The notes below the pieces were generated by a model that saw only the letters and a program-made list of their open reading frames with translations, searched no databases and was not told the origin of the DNA. From positions 1,550,001-1,614,000 of the forward strand of contig NZ_CP050497.1 in assembly GCF_018336815.1 (NCBI RefSeq): a DNA stretch of 64,000 bases, in the 5' to 3' direction. A program made the translations under genes and the position numbers. This document shows positions 62,785-64,000 of the stretch, in pieces. The first letter of the stretch is position 1; each line of letters starts with the position of its first letter. The stretch comes from Treponema vincentii. GTDB lineage: Bacteria; Spirochaetota; Spirochaetia; Treponematales; Treponemataceae.

Positions 62785-64000
62785 ATGTATATGCGCCGAC
62801 AAGCCGTATTTTTGTTTATGTTACCGATCCTTTTTTCATGTTGTGTGAGCGCCGCTTCTCTGCAAACCGGTGATAGCCCAGCCAGTCAAGATGATGGCGT
62901 TCCTTCGACGAATGATAACCGATCTTCGAGCAAAAGCGCTTCCGCTTCCCATACGTTGCCGCTTGCACTCACCTTTGCAGGCGATCTGATGGCTCATACA
63001 GTGAATTTCAATATGAATGAGTATGATTTAATATACAAAGATGTTGAAAAAATATTACATAATGATGATTTAAGTTTTGTAAATATCGAAACACCGGTAT
63101 GCGATGCGTTGCCGCTTTCGACCTATCCTAGCTTTAATGTACACACGCCGTATTTACGCGCTGCCGTTCAAGCAGGTTTTGATGTGTTGAGCTTTGCAAA
63201 TAACCATACGAACGATCACGGTACAACCGGTATTGACGGAACGCTTGCTGCGGTACGGACAGTACAAAAAGAACGGCTCGCTGCCGAAGCTTCACTTCCT
63301 CCATTTCTCGCTTTTTCCGGCTTAAAAGACTCTGTAAACGACCACATACAAGCAACCCCTTTTGTCTATAAAGGGTGGAATATCCTTTTTTGCTCCGTTA
63401 CCGAGATTTTAAATTCTTATGATGCATCAAAGGATCGGCTTTATTACAGTGCACCTACAAAGCAGGGCAGGGCAGCGCTCCTTTCGCTCATTAAAGAGGC
63501 TCGCAACCGATATCCTTGCGATTTATTTGTATTGGGTCTTCATCTCAATGAACCAGAATATGGGCGAACTGTTTCCGAGTCGAAAAAAAAAAGTGGTTTA
63601 AACAGCTCGGAGAAGCGGGCGTCGACATTATTTGGGCACATCATCCGCATGTTATGCAGACATGGGAGATAATCACTGTCGAACGGTCTTTACTTTTACC
63701 GAATACTACTGTTAACGATACTGCCGTTACTATTTCGGAGCAGTGTAAGGTCTTTTGTATGTATTCTATGGGGAATTTTATTTCAGGGCAGCGTTGGCAC
63801 ACTCGGTATGATGATCCTGAGTTTTATCGGGAATATACCGGCGATGCCGTGATGCTGCAATTAATGTGTACACGGAACGAAGCAGGTAGGGCGGATTTTT
63901 CGGTTACTCCTCTGCTGATAACCCAATACAATGAACCGGAATATCCGGTTGTCAAGCGTTTTACGCAAGAGTGGATTGATACGCTTAACGAAAAAGACAA
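62785..64000 (+). CDS. CapA-family (poly-gamma-glutamate synthesis-like) lipoprotein, frame broken near 63588, 3' end outside the window
   Basis: An exported metallophosphoesterase-fold protein of the CapA/PgsA type. Lipobox PILFSC (Cys about residue 16), then LTFAGDLMAHTVNFN (about 72), FVNIETPVCD, FDVLSFANNHTNDHGTTGID (about 140), the family core. The frame ends at 63672, but the family continuation KWFKQLGEAGVDIIWAHHPHVMQTWEI .. CMYSMGNFISGQRW runs in another frame from about 63590 past the window end. The switch is at A10 63583-63592; A11 or A8 would be in frame. The start is taken as ATG 62785, 10 bp after AGGAG; TTG 62779 is possible. Function unknown; relatives process polyglutamate or wall polymers. 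Confidence 0.82.

Noticed and set aside
1..64000. Complete tRNA, rRNA, tmRNA genes and known riboswitches
   Set aside because: Scanning for T-loop motifs, rRNA core sequences and familiar riboswitch cores gave only the isolated T-arm at 18184. A covariance-model search would be needed to exclude small RNAs.

Overview
This 64 kb window looks like a chromosomal segment of a host-associated Treponema (oral-type spirochaete). The evidence is gene content and gene order that resemble Treponema pallidum: uvrA followed by an LptD-like outer-membrane protein, an AtoS/AtoC-type two-component pair, a TroABCD/TroR-type metal transport locus, spirochaete-type DUF4912/GH57 and DUF4954 genes, and TpLRR-type leucine-rich repeats. 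The species cannot be fixed from the sequence alone.

Layout. 0-12 kb: xylose isomerase (5' cut by the window) with a LacI-type regulator, DUF4912 plus a degenerate GH57 protein, phosphoglycerate mutase, uvrA and lptD. 12-18.7 kb: an accessory island holding an ABC ATPase gene whose 5' end is duplicated at the far side, decayed Rpn-type nuclease/transposase genes, an IS1182-like fragment, a RelE/RelB-type toxin-antitoxin pair and a broken leucine-rich-repeat lipoprotein. These modules are separated by AT-rich degenerate repeats and hairpin clusters. 18.7-36 kb: a C69 dipeptidase, a CapD/NusG-like pair, a chemoreceptor, an AEC permease, L-serine dehydratase (sdaAB/sdaAA), tpiA, a nucleotidyltransferase, FemAB and DUF4954. 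36-51 kb: a SPOR-domain protein, a HAD phosphatase, a secreted metalloprotease-like protein, the AtoC/AtoS pair, a membrane/CorC fusion, an orphan sigma-54 activator and mcsA-mcsB-clpC. 51-64 kb: DUF523, the tro metal-uptake locus with a MntR/TroR regulator, ruvA, an IMPACT-family protein, folD, murG, cvpA, holB, a cyclase-domain protein and a CapA-like lipoprotein cut by the window end.

The most striking content is not a gene. The intergenic DNA carries several interlocking families of short structured repeats. (1) Clusters of perfect hairpins have stems that differ between copies yet stay complementary, with mostly NGGA/TCCN loops. (2) MITE-like elements of about 145 bp have 16-17 bp terminal inverted repeats, and four of them have a satellite AT-rich hairpin 13-16 bp away. 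(3) AT-rich hairpins end in a TTTTTAGAGGTT-like arm. (4) There are degenerate TAATGGGTAAT-type tracts. They sit inside operons (three tro junctions, the sda junction), in leaders (tpiA, mcsA) and at the junctions of the accessory island, and some supply stop codons.

Two predicted enzymes, McsB and the GH57 protein, keep their fold but lack catalytic residues. Nine reading-frame breaks in eight genes all coincide with homopolymer runs, so they are either slippage/phase variation or sequencing errors; those genes are described here as single broken genes.
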